Below the pieces are notes generated by a model. That model saw only the letters and a program-made list of their open reading frames with translations. It made no database searches and had not been told where the DNA came from. Below are positions 10,739 to 21,644 of a DNA stretch of 64,000 nt, one piece after another (the stretch's first letter is position 1; each line of letters opens with the position of its first letter). Source of the DNA: Temnothorax longispinosus. Lineage: Eukaryota > Arthropoda > Insecta > Hymenoptera > Formicidae. The stretch is taken from assembly GCF_030848805.1 (NCBI RefSeq), contig NC_092361.1, positions 10,311,928 to 10,375,927 on the forward strand, read 5' to 3'. The translations under genes and the position numbers were made by a program.

Positions 10739-11541
10739 ATGTTGTTTTTTAAATTTATACAGTTAATGGCGAGTCATGAAAAATTAGTGGATTTTTTAAT
10801 TCAACACGGTGTGTTGCCATCAAAAATTAATTGTGAGAATTGCGGTGTAAAATTAACTATTAATAAAGAGACATTATTGTTCCGATGTCAAAGAAGATAT
10901 GCTACAGCAACTTCTTCAAAAAAGAAACGTGTCTCCAAATGCTGTTATTTTTTTAAAAGTGCTAAAGTAGGCACTTGGTTTGGAAACAGCAATTTGGAAC
11001 TCGTTACAATTTGTAAGATTATAGCGAGTTTCCTAATGCTACGCCCTCCTCAACAAGAAGACCTCGAGGAAGAACTTAGTGTTTCTCCCAACACGGTTGT
11101 CAACTGGTTCAGTTTTTGTCCCGAGGTAATATACTTTAATTTTATGCACTAATTTTAAATATCTACATATATTATTATTATTATTTTTTTTATATTTACA
11201 GGTCTGTGCGTACTGGGCTCATAAGTGCAGTGAGAAACTTGGAGGTCCAGGACGCACCGTTGAAATCGACGAGGCAAAAATTGGCCATCGTAAATACAAC
11301 CGTGGTCGCCTTTTGAAAGGCAATTGGATATTTGGAGAATACGAGCGAGAGTCGAAGAAAATTTTTATTGTGCCAGTAGAGAATCGTACGGAACAAACGC
11401 TCCTGGCATGCATTAAGGAGTGGATCCTGCCAGGAACAACGATTGTTTCAGATTGTTGGAAGTCCTATAATTGTCTTAACAATGAGGGCTTCCAACATCT
11501 GACAGTCAATCACACGTACAACTTCGTCTATCCAGATACTG
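10739..11541 (+). pseudogene. Merlin/IS1595-like DDE transposase, exons 1 and 2
   Basis: Exon 1 is 10739-11125 and exon 2 is 11202-11541, joined by a GT...AG intron (GTAATA to TTTACAG) that keeps frame. The start ATG at 10739 was chosen because the family usually begins just before the zinc ribbon; an in-frame ATG also exists at 10667. Exon 1 carries CENCGVKL...LLFRC, a zinc-ribbon-like segment, then a helix-turn-helix-like region (LSVSPNTVVNWF). Exon 2 carries the IS1595/ISXO2-type DDE domain: VEIDEAKIGHRKYNRGR (first Asp) and SDCWKSY (second Asp). Exon 2 ends at a good donor, GGTAAGTAAC, and the gene resumes 6 kb away at 17541 after a BEL/Pao insertion in intron 2. The enzyme would cut and paste a Merlin-type DNA transposon in the nucleus. 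The gene is classed as a pseudogene because of a stop in exon 3. Confidence 0.75.
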
Positions 11542-11588
11542 GTAAGTAACGACAAAACATGTGATAGTTACAAAAGTACCTATATGTT

Positions 11589-11878
11589 TGGTTGCAATCG
11601 AATAGTTTTAGAGTCGCATAGTTTTGATTTTAGTTTGTTTCTCTCCGAGAGATGGAGCTCTGAGTTGCCACTTAAGGGGAACAGTTAGTCTCACCAATTA
11701 TTCCGAGCGGTACGCATCGCGAATGTAGTCCGTCTCACGTAAGATTTCCTACCGGTACGCCTCGCGATATCAGTTAAAGCGATTTTTTTGTATAAATAAA
11801 GTTTTTGTACTCAGCAAGAAGTGTAGTGCTTCCGAAAATCACCCTTGTTCTACCAGATCCACACTAACTAACAAAACA
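11589..11878 (+). repeat. 5' LTR of BEL element 1
   Basis: 290 bp, TG...CA ends, with a GTATAAATAAAG promoter/polyadenylation motif at 11790-11801 region. Confidence 0.92.
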
Positions 11879-11879
11879 T

Positions 11880-11898
11880 TGGTCCTTTGAGCCGGATC
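11880..11898 (+). promoter_or_regulatory. Primer-binding site of BEL element 1
   Basis: TGGTCCTTTGAGCCGGATC follows the 5' LTR by one base, the place where a tRNA 3' end would prime minus-strand DNA synthesis. I cannot assign the tRNA without a search. Confidence 0.55.
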
Positions 11899-12076
11899 TG
11901 GGCGAGGCGCGGTTTTCTCGTGCAAATCGGTTTTTGAGTCGCGAACGACCGAGTGTACAAAGACGAAAGACGAGTATACGTGCGCGGTGAGAACAGTTTT
12001 CGCGTGATTAGACGAGCATAATTCCGTCAAGCCGAAAGGTCGCGTCGTTGTTGGCCTCACGTAACGGTCAAGCAAA

Positions 12077-14503
12077 ATGTCGGCGTTCGAGAAGCTCGTA
12101 AGAAAGCGGGCGTACATAAAAGGGCGCGTTACTTCCATAAACCGATGGATGCAAACGTGCGTCATTTCCGAATCAACGGAACACGAGATCGATACGTTTT
12201 TAAGCGCACTGGATCGACATCTCAAGGATTTCTCGCAGATACAGGACCAAATCGACGAACAAGATGGCGTATCTGCCGACGAGCAACAGAAGGAACGGGG
12301 CGATTTCGAAGACGGCCATCTTAAGACCGAGTCGTCCCTCCGCTTGTTGCAAGCACGAACTCGAGCGGCGCAACAGGCGACCGCAGCCGCAGCGCCATCC
12401 AACGCCGCGCAACGAAGCCAGTCATCAAACACACCGACGACTGCATCTGTCAAACTTCCCGAGATCAAACTAACCCCATTCGACGGTGAATGGGAGAACT
12501 GGTTGACTTTCAAGAATATATTTACGGAGCTTATCCAAAACAATGTGCGATTGAACGACACACAGCGGTTCTATTACTTACAGTCATACGTAAGCGCGGG
12601 ATCGGCGAGGCAATACGTCGAACTTCCGCTCACCGCCGAAAACTATGCCATCGCGTGGCAGCAGCTGACGCAGCATTACGATAACGAAGCTCGCATTATA
12701 AAGAAACACATCAAGAATCTCTACGATTTGAAGATAACACAAGAAGACTCCGCATCATCCTTGCAGACTCTGATCGACGGAGTGCGGCGAAACTATCATG
12801 CCTTGAAGGCTCTCAAGCAACCGGTTGACAAGTGGGATGCGTTTCTCACGTATCATATTACGACTAAACTCGATGCAGCGTCAAGAAAGGAGATCGAATC
12901 AAAGGCTCCGACCGACAGAATACAAACCTTCGAGGAAATCATGACAGTGCTAGAAGAACGAGTGCGCGTGTTAGAGGCAATTGCGACAAGTGCGCGCGCG
13001 AAACCGGAAAGGTCCAGTAAGGCCTTTGTAGCTACATCAAAGGTTATGTGTGGCATCTGTCAAGCGGAGCATTCAGTGTTCAAGTGCAAAAAGCTAACGG
13101 ACCTGCCGGTAAATCAAAGAATAGCGGCAGCGCGTAAATTAAATCTCTGCATTAATTGTTTAGGCAGTTCACATCGTGCGATAGATTGCAAATCCGGAGG
13201 CTGCCGAATCTGTCAAAGGCGACATCACACGCTGCTCCATTTGAAGACAAACGCGCTCGAGTCTCCGACACAGCCAAACGCGATCGACACAAAGGATGCC
13301 TCGTCTAACGGAAGTAAACAAGAAGCTAACGTGAGCTCATCGACAACGACTTGCAATTTGAATGTTCGTCCGGAACCTAAAGTCAAGCAAGTATTACTAG
13401 CTACTGCGATAATCAAAATTTATGATTCTAGTGGACAGGAGCATCTAGCTCGAGCACTCCTTGACGGGTGCTCTCAAAACAGCTTTATAACTACACGCAT
13501 GTATCAAACGTTGCGACTGAAGGGAAGAAGGGTTAACCTTCAAGTAACTGGATTGAATGATGCTCAAACACGGGCACATATTATTGTGCGCACAACTATA
13601 GGATCACGCATCTCGTTTTTTAGAACACCTATTGAACTGCTAGTTACAGAACACATCACTCAGAATATGCCGATCTGCCCCATCGAGGATGCTATGCAGA
13701 TTCCGACGACCGTTCAATTGGCTGATCCGCAATTTCACACGCCCTCCAAGATTGACTTGCTAATTGGAGCCGATATTTTCTGGGATCTATTCACGGGAGA
13801 TCAAATCGCAATGAAGCATGGATTTCCAAAACTACATGGCACGGTCCTAGGTCACATAATAGGAGGACGAATTCTGGAGCTAAATCGCCAGCCGAAACTA
13901 ACAGTGTCACTTGCATGTACGGTGAATAATTTGAACGAGCAAATACAAAGATTCTGGTTGCAAGAGGAAGTGATCAAGGATCGGGCATTATCACTCGAAG
14001 AAAGGGAGTGCAAGCTACATTACAAGCAAACAACGGTGAGAAAGCCGGACGGAAGATACTCCGTGTCACACCCTACGAAGCCGGAGATCACGAATCTCTC
14101 CGATACCAAGATGGCAGCATTGCAGCAGTTTCTTCGGTTGGAGCAACGATTACGAAGAGAACCTGAAATACAGAAATTGTACCACGACTTCATGCAAGAA
14201 TACATCGACTTAAAGCACATGGAGCCGGTAAACGAGACATCTGATTCTGAGCCAGAGGCGGTGCAATACTACTTGCCGCATCACCACGTTCTTAAGCCCA
14301 GTAGTACTACTACAAAACTACGAATGGTTTTTAATGCCTCGTTTAAGATAGAACCACATCTATCACTTAACGACGTTCTGAAGGTAGGTCCCACGATACA
14401 ATCAGACCTATTTACCGTAATTCTTCGTTTCAGAACTTACATATACGCACTGACGGCCGACATCATTAAGATGTACAGGCAGATAGAAATACACAAGGAT
14501 TAA
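12077..14503 (+). pseudogene. BEL gag-protease-RT (N-terminal part of gag-pol), ends at premature stop
   Basis: An 808-codon frame beginning at ATG 12077. In order: a coiled N-terminus; the DUF1759-type gag core (LPEIKLTPFDGEWENW); zinc knuckles CGICQAEHSVFKC and CINCLGSSHRAIDC followed by CRICQRRHH (residues about 325-385); an aspartic-protease-like ALLDGCSQNSFIT (about residue 458); and the start of reverse transcriptase with motif A as ALTADIIKMYRQI. A TAA at 14501-14503 interrupts the RT domain while the frame stays open on both sides, so it is a point nonsense change and not a frameshift. The protease motif has Gly-Cys after the Asp, in contrast to the Ser/Thr-Gly of most aspartic proteases. 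Confidence 0.88.
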
Positions 14504-15820
14504 AGATGTTTACAACGCATTTGGTGGCGTCCTAATTTTCTTGCGGAGATTCTCAGTTATCAGCTTAACACTGTGACATACGGAGAGGCCGACGCTCAGT
14601 TTTTAGCAACCCAGACGGTACAACAATTAGCCGAAGATGAAATGAAGGATTTCCCTGAGGCCGCTCGCGCAGTGATTGAAGATTCTTACGTTGACGACGT
14701 CACAACGGGAGCGTCGACGATTCAGCGACTTAAGGATTTGCAGCAACAATTACAATCTCTCATGCGGCGAGGCGGATTCGAACTACACAAGTGGGCATCC
14801 AATTGCAACGAGGTGTCTACGAACCCTGCAAGCAGCGTTGCCTTTCCCAAGGCTGATCAAACTCGCACACTAGGACTGATCTGGCAAACTGGAGACGATC
14901 AATTCGTACTAACGTGGGACAAGGTCGAGGAACGCCACAACTACTCGAAGAGAATGATCCTGTCTGAAATAGCTAAACTTTACGATCCTCTTGGACTCTG
15001 CGCACCATTGGTATTCTGGGCCAAGGTGTTAATGCAAGAATTGTGGAAGATTACAGATCTCCAATGGGACGACCCTCTACCAGAACCATTACAAGAAAAA
15101 TGGATAACTTTCCGCAAGCAGCTCAATGGTTTAGTGGAAATCAAAATACTAAAATGTGCTCTCCCTCCGAATGCCGTCGCACTGGAACTTCATGGATTCG
15201 GGGACGCGTCTGAGCTCGGTTTCGGATGTTGCATTTATCTAAGGGCTCTTGATCAAATTGGCAACTACACCATAAATCTTTTGTGCGCTAAATCTAGAGT
15301 CGCGCCGCTGAAGAAGACTACCATTCCAAGACTGGAACTTCAAGCCGCGCTCCTACTAGCGGAGCTCGCCGCGAAGGTGACCGGCGCAATAGCATTGGTC
15401 TATCGACTCATCTGCCTCTGGACGGATTCAACAATTACTCTATATCGTATTCGATCGCAATCAAGTTGCTATACAACCTACGTGGCAAATAGGATTGCCC
15501 GCATACAAGAATTGAGCACGCCGGAGCAATGGAGACACGTTCCAGGCGAACTGAACCCAGCGGACTTGGTATCTCGGGGCCTTCTACCAGAGGCTCTCAG
15601 TAAGGCAGATAATTGGTTTCACGGGCCTGCCTTCCTAAAGTACGAAGAATCCGAATGGCCATCCCTATGGCTAGGGCGGACGGAATCCAACGACCAGACT
15701 GACGAGGAATTGAAAAAAGCCATCAACGTATCTTGCATAGCGACGGTAGCGGATCCCGTGATGAATTACTCGAGCTACACGAAAACGTTGCGGAGACTAT
15801 GGCCCTCTATCAGCCTCTGA
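14504..15820 (+). pseudogene. BEL pol middle part: RT catalytic core and RNase H
   Basis: Same reading frame as the preceding segment. It includes the RT active-site motif SYVDDVTTGA near 14690, then RNase H acidic residues in LHGFGDASELGFG, TIPRLELQAALL, CLWTDSTITLY and LNPADLVSRGL. The frame ends at 15818-15820, where the continuation moves to another phase, probably through a small deletion between RNase H and integrase. Confidence 0.88.
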
Positions 15821-15821
15821 A

Positions 15822-17183
15822 TTGAATGAGGCCTTGCTGGGATTGATACGAGCTGCACAATCTGAGGACTTCGCTCAGGACATCAAGAAATTACGAGAAT
15901 ACGGTACTACTGATTACAAGGGCAGAGTGCAGTCCCTTCGTCCCTACCTCGATGAACATCACATTCTTCGTGTAGGAGGTCGACTCCAGAACTCCGATCT
16001 GGAAGATAATCAGCGTCATCCGATGCTGCTACATGCGAAAAATAAACTAAGTAGACTAATCGCTCGACACTATCATAAAGCAAACCTGCACGCGGGACCT
16101 CAAGCCTTACTATACACCCTGCGGCAGCAATTTTGGATCATCGACGGACGCAACTTGTGTCGAAAAACGGTGCATAACTGCGTGCGCTGTTTCCGGGCGA
16201 AACCTATCATAGCGGAGCAAGTGATGGGCCAATTACCAGCAGCCAGAGTACAGCCAGCTCGACCATTTCTCCGAGTAGGCATTGATTTCTGTGGCCCGTT
16301 CAACTGTAAACCAAGGATTCGGAGCAAGGCAATCCTCAAAACATACGTTTGCGTATTTGTGTGTTTCGCCACCAAGGCGGTTCACATGGAAATAGTCAAC
16401 GACCTTACCACGGATGCATTTTTGGCAGCATTGAGAAGATTTGTCGCTAGGCGAGGTCGATGCACGGATATATTCAGCGACAATGCCACGAATTTCGTTG
16501 GAGGCAATCGCGCACTCCAGGAGCTTTATGAACTATTCCAAAATACAGAACACCAGGAGATCGTACAGCGATTCTGCGCAAATGAGGGCATCACTTGGCA
16601 TATGATCCCTCCTAATTCTCCACACTTTGGTGGCCTGTGGGAGTCGGCGGTAAAGGCAGCTAAGCATCACATGCGCAGAGCTCTCGGAACAGCCTCATTC
16701 ACGACAGAAGAACTGGGAACTGTCGTGACACAAATTGAAGCCTGCCTAAATTCCAGACCCCTCTCTCCCATGTCCTCCGATCCCTCTGATCTCGAACCTT
16801 TAACTCCTGGGCACTTTTTAATAGGTGCTCCATTAAACTCAATCATAGAACCCGATCTAACCGAACTAAAGCTAAACAGATTATCCCGATGGCAACTTAT
16901 CCAACGCACGGTGCAAGAGTTTTGGAGACGATGGTCCAACGAGTACCTTAGCGAACTCCAATCTCTGAAGAAGTGGACGACGGTGCAGCCCTATATCCAG
17001 CCAGGATCGATGGTGTTGCTGAAGGAAGACAATGTCCCTCCATTGAAATGGTTGCTGGGGCGAATAGTAGAGACCTACCCGGGGCGCGATGGTTTAACGC
17101 GAGTTGTATCAGTTCGCACCGCGCATGGAACTTATAAACGTAGCATAGCAAAAACTTGTATCCTTCCGATGGATAATGATTAA
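15822..17183 (+). pseudogene. BEL pol integrase part
   Basis: The open frame actually runs in from just upstream; the TTG at 15822 is not a real start. An HHCC zinc-binding region (ARHYHKANLHAGP ... CVRCF) precedes the DDE catalytic core: VGIDFCGPF, DIFSDNATNFVGG and LWESAVKAAKHH. A C-terminal DUF5641-type segment (PGSMVLLKEDNVPP) follows. It ends 37 bp before the 3' LTR. Confidence 0.88.
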
Positions 17184-17220
17184 TCTTTATGTTGAAATCG
17201 TCATTTCAAGGCGGCCGGCA

Positions 17221-17510
17221 TGGTTGCAATCGAATAGTTTTAGAGTCGCATAGTTTTGATTTTAGTTTGTTTCTCTCCGAGAGATGGAGCTCTGAGTTGC
17301 CACTTAAGGGGGACAGTTAGTCTCACCAAATATTCCGAGCGGTACGCATCGCGAATGTAGTCCGTCTCACGTAAGATTTCCTACCGGTACGCCTCGCGAT
17401 ATCAGTTAAAGCGATTTTTTTGTATAAATAAAGTTTTTGTACTCAGCAAGAAGTGTAGTGCTTCCGAAAATCACCCTTGTCCTACCAGATCCACACTAAC
17501 TAACAAAACA
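17221..17510 (+). repeat. 3' LTR of BEL element 1
   Basis: 290 bp, three mismatches to the 5' LTR, followed by the duplicated ATGTT. Confidence 0.92.
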
Positions 17511-17540
17511 ATGTTAAAATAAATACTTTTTAATTTATAG

Positions 17541-17752
17541 GCGCCCATACTCAGCACATTGAACGTGTTTGAAGAGAAGTTCGAGCAAATATTCCAAAGT
17601 ACGGGACTCGATCGTATCATGTCGAGGGATATTTATTCGAATTTTTATTCAAACACGCTCATCCTAGGGCTGAGAGAATAAAAATCTTCTTCGACGTCAT
17701 CGCTCAAATGTATCCTCCACTGTCTACTGTCGAGGCCGGGCAAGCAGATTAA
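17541..17752 (+). pseudogene. Merlin/IS1595-like transposase, exon 3
   Basis: The acceptor TTTATAG precedes GCGCCC, and joining to exon 2 (phase 1) keeps frame. The exon encodes AHTQHIERV, carrying the third catalytic acidic residue, then a TGA at 17570-17572. The same frame remains open afterwards through a family-typical C-terminus (KYGTRSYHVEGYLFEFLF) to TAA at 17750-17752. The single nonsense codon inactivates the copy. Intron 2 is about 6 kb because of the BEL insertion; without it, it would be only about 75 bp. Confidence 0.75.
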
Positions 17753-18442
17753 TTCACATTTGGAGACACATTTCGACATCGGAATAATAAGAAAACTGTG
17801 TTGCAACATCCGCATTTCTCACAATTAATGTTTGATGTATCCCGTTGTGAAGTCTAAGTCAATTTTTATTTCATATTTTAATTAATAATCTTTATTCTAT
17901 TAACATGATATATATATTAGATATTTAAATAAATTAATTTTTATTATTTATGCATTGGGTTGAAATTTAAATCCAACATTTTTTTTTAATAAACGCTGTA
18001 GCTATGTATACTTTGCTGCGACAAATTTGCCCGAATTCCTACAAAGTATAAAAAACAATAATACTTATTTGATCATATAATTATCAATTAAAATTAAGTA
18101 CCTCGTGATTTAAATAACGGAATCTATCCTTAATATTCCGTTTCCTCTCTTCTGGGTATGCGCTTCTCAATGTAAAACTTAGGATATCGTGCAAAAAATC
18201 TTCCGAAATGTGATTTAAAATTGCAAAATTCACAGTGATTATTCTATTATGATCTTTAAAATTTTTCTCCCAAAATATCTTCCGAATAAATTTGGGTCAT
18301 GTTTTCGCATCGCCAACAACATCAAGTACCAAGAGCCACGGATTATTATATATTTGCTCGACTGAATACATTTGGAGGTTGCAAATAATAATCTGAAATT
18401 GAGTGCGTTAAGGTACGTCGCTGCGCTTGTGGCCACAGAGCT
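17753..18442. other. AT-rich 3' flank of the transposase
   Basis: No coding signal. Probably non-coding DNA of the same mobile element, leading to the right inverted arm. Confidence 0.4.
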
Positions 18443-18667
18443 GACAGAGTATGCGCGTGTGGCCGCGGGGCATGTTCACGATCGCTACATCAAGTCGGTA
18501 TGACAGGATTTCTAATCTAAGAATCGTCAACTTTAACGCTAAATATCTCGCTTTGCAGAGCAGACCGCCGCATTTTTCTGCCAGATTCTTTCATTTCGTG
18601 CCAAAATGCGTTGAATGAGCCTATTTTTATTAATTTTTGAGGTGCAGTAGCTATTCTATATAAATAC
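18443..18667 (-). repeat. Long inverted repeat, right arm
   Basis: Reverse complement of 8566-8790 at about 94% identity, ending CTATTCTATATAAATAC. Confidence 0.75.
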
Positions 18668-18689
18668 CGCAATACGGTATCAAAAATTT

Positions 18690-18835
18690 ATATCCTATTT
18701 TTCAAACTTTTTTTGTTAATAACTTTTTAATAAAAAAACGAGCGCGGGCTAAAACCTTCTGAAGGTCACTTAGGAGGGCGACCTTGACAACATATGTCAA
18801 GGTCAAGGTCAAGGAAAAATTAAAGGGGAGGGTCC
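18690..18835 (+). repeat. Fragment of the CTTGACAACATATG foldback family
   Basis: CAAACTTTTTTTGTTAATAAC, AGCGCGGGCTAAAACCTTCT and CTTGACAACATATGTCAAGG appear in the order seen in the 41138-42310 element. Confidence 0.65.
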
Positions 18836-19264
18836 CCTTTTGTCAAGGTTTACCCTGATGATTTATACGTATTGCTACGTATCTACTATATAGCAACATT
18901 TCAAATTTTATATGTATCAGCTATCTATCTAAAATATAAAATGCTGGATTCCTTACTTTATTAACAACCGTATATTTTCTATGAACAAATAACTTAGATT
19001 AAATGTTATAGTAAAATCATATCTCTGAAATGTCATATAAGACTTAGTAATTAAAAATACATATTTAAAAAATCGCGAAAAATGAATTTTGGCCGCGTTT
19101 TTAACAATTTGGCCCACTGTGCGATGATCGCAGCGCTCACGGAAGGCGTCCTAGCATCCTTACGGACGTTGACCCATCTTGAGCCATCGAAAGTGCGTTT
19201 GGCTCGCACTACGCGCTTCAATGCCTGTACCTGCAAGAGACAGAATAAATATCTGCTTGCGTCC

Positions 19265-19660
19265 TTCCGTACCCCTATAGCCCAGGAAAATTAGGATTCA
19301 TCTGCGGAAAAATTTGCACCCAGCTGAATTTTTGCATAGACCTATATTTCGTCGTTATAAACAATATGTGAGAAGTCCCCATCGATGTGACCCCTGCTAA
19401 AAATTTTAGAGGGTTAAAGGTAAGAAAAGAAAACAGTTTTTCGCTAATATTTTTTTATTCATTAGTCCTACGGCAAAAATAGTTATTACAAAATTTGTAG
19501 CTTATAAAATTCTCTACAAAAAACTTTTATAAGTTTTTTGTAGGATCAATCGTTTTCGCGTGTCCTGTGGTTTACAAAATTTAACTCATACGTTTCAGAG
19601 ATAATACATTTTTTTCCACACCATTTCAAAGATACAGTGCTAGGCGCGTTTTTTGTTATG
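19265..19660 (+). repeat. Dispersed repeat, part 1 (inverted copy at 25430-25620)
   Basis: GCGGAAAAATTTGCACCCAG, CAATATGTGAGAAGTCCCCAT and GACCCCTGCTAAAAATTTTA are found as reverse complements at 25480-25590. Confidence 0.65.
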
Positions 19661-19677
19661 TGATGTTCCCAGTAGGC

Positions 19678-20030
19678 CTAATTTACTGTTTTTCTGAGAG
19701 AAATAAAACAATTAAGTACTTCTTCTTCAATTCCCTCCGTTGGGTCGATATCCATAATTTCTTCAATTTCCATGGCTTCCGCCAAGAAATCTGCAGGATG
19801 TACATCTTTGTAGCTGCAGTCGGCATAGCATTTTTCGATTGCATCAGGTGCTGCGTTGAGGCAAGACTGGCAACGGCAATGTCCACACACTGCTGAACAT
19901 TTTAAACCAATTTTTCTGCAGCCACAGTTGAATCCGCAACTTTTCCAGCAGTTGCAAAAAAATGGAGTTTAACAGAGTGTCCGGAACAGATGGTAGCAAA
20001 GATGGAATTGGTTCTGAAATATCATTCCTC
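19678..20030 (-). pseudogene. Cysteine-rich (CXC / Tesmin-TSO1-like) protein C-terminus
   Basis: On the minus strand, a cysteine cluster (CNCWKSCGFNCGC, then KCSAVCGHCRCQSC) is followed by an acidic tail ending LRKTVN and TAG at 19678-19680. Cys spacing resembles CXC/CRC domains, which bind DNA; such tails are common on uncharacterised repeat-borne proteins in insects. Just upstream the frame shifts at a run of seven T's, after an in-frame segment SLLPSVPDTLLNSIF that usually precedes the Cys cluster. The copy is therefore broken, and no transposase core is present. Part of it is mirrored on the other strand by the palindrome 19816-20453. Confidence 0.55.
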
Positions 20031-20453
20031 CTTATCCATTCTCAGTTTTCAGAATTGAGATCGTTTTTCGAGCCATGTTTGCACTTGATAGTACACCTGA
20101 TATAAATGCTGTTGAGCACCGGCTGACCCTCCTCTGGTGACCACCTCTGGTGCTCAACAGCATTTATATCAGGTGTACTATCAAGTGCAAACATGGCTCG
20201 AAGAACGATCTCAATTTTGAAAACTGAGAATGGATAAGGAGGAATGATATTTCAGAATTGATTCCATCTTTGCTACCATCTGTTCCGGACACTCTGTTAA
20301 ACTCCATTTTTTTGCAACTGCTGGAAAAGTTGCGGATTCAACTGTGGCTGCAGAAAAATTGATTTAAAATGTTCAGCAGTGTGTGGACATTGCCGTTGCC
20401 AGTCTTGCCTCAACGTAGCACCTGATGCAATCGAAAAATGCTATGCCGACTGA
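19816..20453. repeat. 638-bp near-perfect palindrome
   Basis: Two 305-bp arms (19816-20120 and 20149-20453) are reverse complements with only a few mismatches, around a 28-nt loop. The arms hold the CXC pseudogene sequence, so it is present in both orientations. The right arm stops at CCGACTGAG, while the left continues into the gene tail. Confidence 0.88.
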
Positions 20454-20524
20454 GATGTTGGTGAAAGAGTAGATAATTTCACTGCCTTAATAAGCAGCGT
20501 TTATTTAGCAAAACAATAATATTT

Positions 20525-20690
20525 AAATGTGTCTATTGGGCAAGAATGTTATTTCCGGGGCCCCTCAATTTGATAGGTGTATTTGATAAATCTTTCGCTG
20601 AGAAAAAGAATGCCGCAAACCACAAGGCGTTACAATGCACAGTTTTTGAGATATCAATTTATATAATCTATCACGTAGTATAATAATATA
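20525..20690 (+). repeat. Dispersed repeat, part 2 (inverted copy at 25250-25390)
   Basis: CCCCTCAATTTGATAGGTGT and GAGAAAAAGAATGCCGCAAA occur as reverse complements at 25290-25370. Parts 1 and 2 are adjacent in the 25 kb copy, so the CXC palindrome lies between two halves of one repeat. Confidence 0.65.
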
Positions 20691-20692
20691 TA

Positions 20693-21398
20693 TGTTACGG
20701 GCAATTTGATTAATTCGGGAATTATGCATAATGGCCGGGCAATATGCATAATTCCCGCTTCTTTTGGGACATTTGAATAATAAAACAAAAATGTTCAAAT
20801 TAATCAAATTTCCCGGTCATTATGCATATTTCCCAATGCTAAATGGTCATTTTGATAAATCACCTTATTTGAGTTGATTTTCCCGGCAATCTTAAGCCCC
20901 TTGCACAATAGGCAATAGCGATGCGAGGTGCTATATGGGTTTACAATAACTTTCCACGCGTAGAAAATCCACGCATATACATTGAAGGCACACTATGTGT
21001 CTAGTTTAATGCAGGGGGGCGAAACCTACTGCCTCCACGCATACATTTTTTACGCGAGACGAGTTGTCACATGGGTTTACAACTTTCCACGCGTGAAAAG
21101 TCCCCCTGCGGGGGGCTTCACTATACTAGACACATAGTGTGCCTTTAAAATACATGCGTGGACTTTGCACGCGTGGAAAGTTGTAAACCCATATAGTACC
21201 TTGCATCGCTATTGCCTATTGTGCAAGGGGCTTAAGATTGCCGGGAAATTCAACTCAAATAAAGTGATTTATCAAAATGACCATTTAGCATTGGGAAATA
21301 TGCATAATAACCGAAGATTAATTCTTCTCTATTAATCATTTTGACCGAACAAATTGGGAATTATGCATAATGCCCAATTTATCATATTTCCCGTAACA
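20693..21398. mobile_element. 706-bp palindromic MITE with TATA target duplication
   Basis: Termini TGTTACGGG...CCCGTAACA, flanked by TATA on both sides (20689-20692 and 21399-21402). Most of the length folds back: GCCCCTTGCACAATAGGCAA, AGACACATAGTGTGCCTT and CCACGCGTGGAAAGTTGTAA all occur inverted. Interior motifs recur at 40125-40205 and 41690-41860. No coding region; family unassigned. Confidence 0.78.
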
Positions 21399-21420
21399 TA
21401 TACACATAATTAGCAGTAAG

Positions 21421-21422
21421 AA

Positions 21423-21457
<35 letters not shown>

Positions 21458-21460
21458 AAC
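21421..21460. repeat. (GA)n microsatellite
   Basis: GA repeats with two interruptions. Confidence 0.9.
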
Positions 21461-21462
21461 AG

Positions 21463-21555
21463 TACACACGTAGACGGGGGAGGGGCTACCGCCCCTCCCC
21501 CGCAAGCAGGGGGGTGAGGGTGAACCTCGGTTTGCGTGAAAAGTCGAAAGCATTG
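21463..21555 (+). repeat. Dispersed GC-rich hairpin repeat, copy B
   Basis: Reverse complement of 1297-1388. It includes GGGGGAGGGGCTACCGCCCC, which folds on itself. Confidence 0.7.
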
Positions 21556-21644
21556 TGCAATTTTACCAAGAATATGTCACAATTTATTCATTAGTAATTT
21601 ATACATTAGTTAATGGATATAAGGAAGCCATTATTTCAAAAAGA

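Larger units (their letters stand above)
11589..17510 (+). mobile_element. BEL/Pao LTR retrotransposon (element 1), nearly complete
   Basis: Two 290-bp LTRs (TGGTTGC...ACAAAACA) differ at only three positions. The element is flanked by the 5-bp duplication ATGTT (11584-11588 and 17511-17515). It contains one gag-pol reading frame with BEL/Pao domain order. The near-identical LTRs imply a recent insertion, yet pol has an in-frame stop and a frameshift, so this copy could not act alone. It sits inside intron 2 of the Merlin-like transposase. Confidence 0.93.

Noticed and set aside
10739..11541. Bacterial IS1595 insertion or contamination
   Set aside because: The gene has spliceosomal introns and is embedded in insect repeats; eukaryotic Merlin fits.
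11839..12561. 240-codon minus-strand frame over the BEL leader and gag
   Set aside because: Antisense shadow; no domain, and the gag frame on the plus strand is clear.
18239..19294. Short open frames near the right inverted arm
   Set aside because: Lie in repeat or AT-rich DNA, are under 75 codons and show no similarity.
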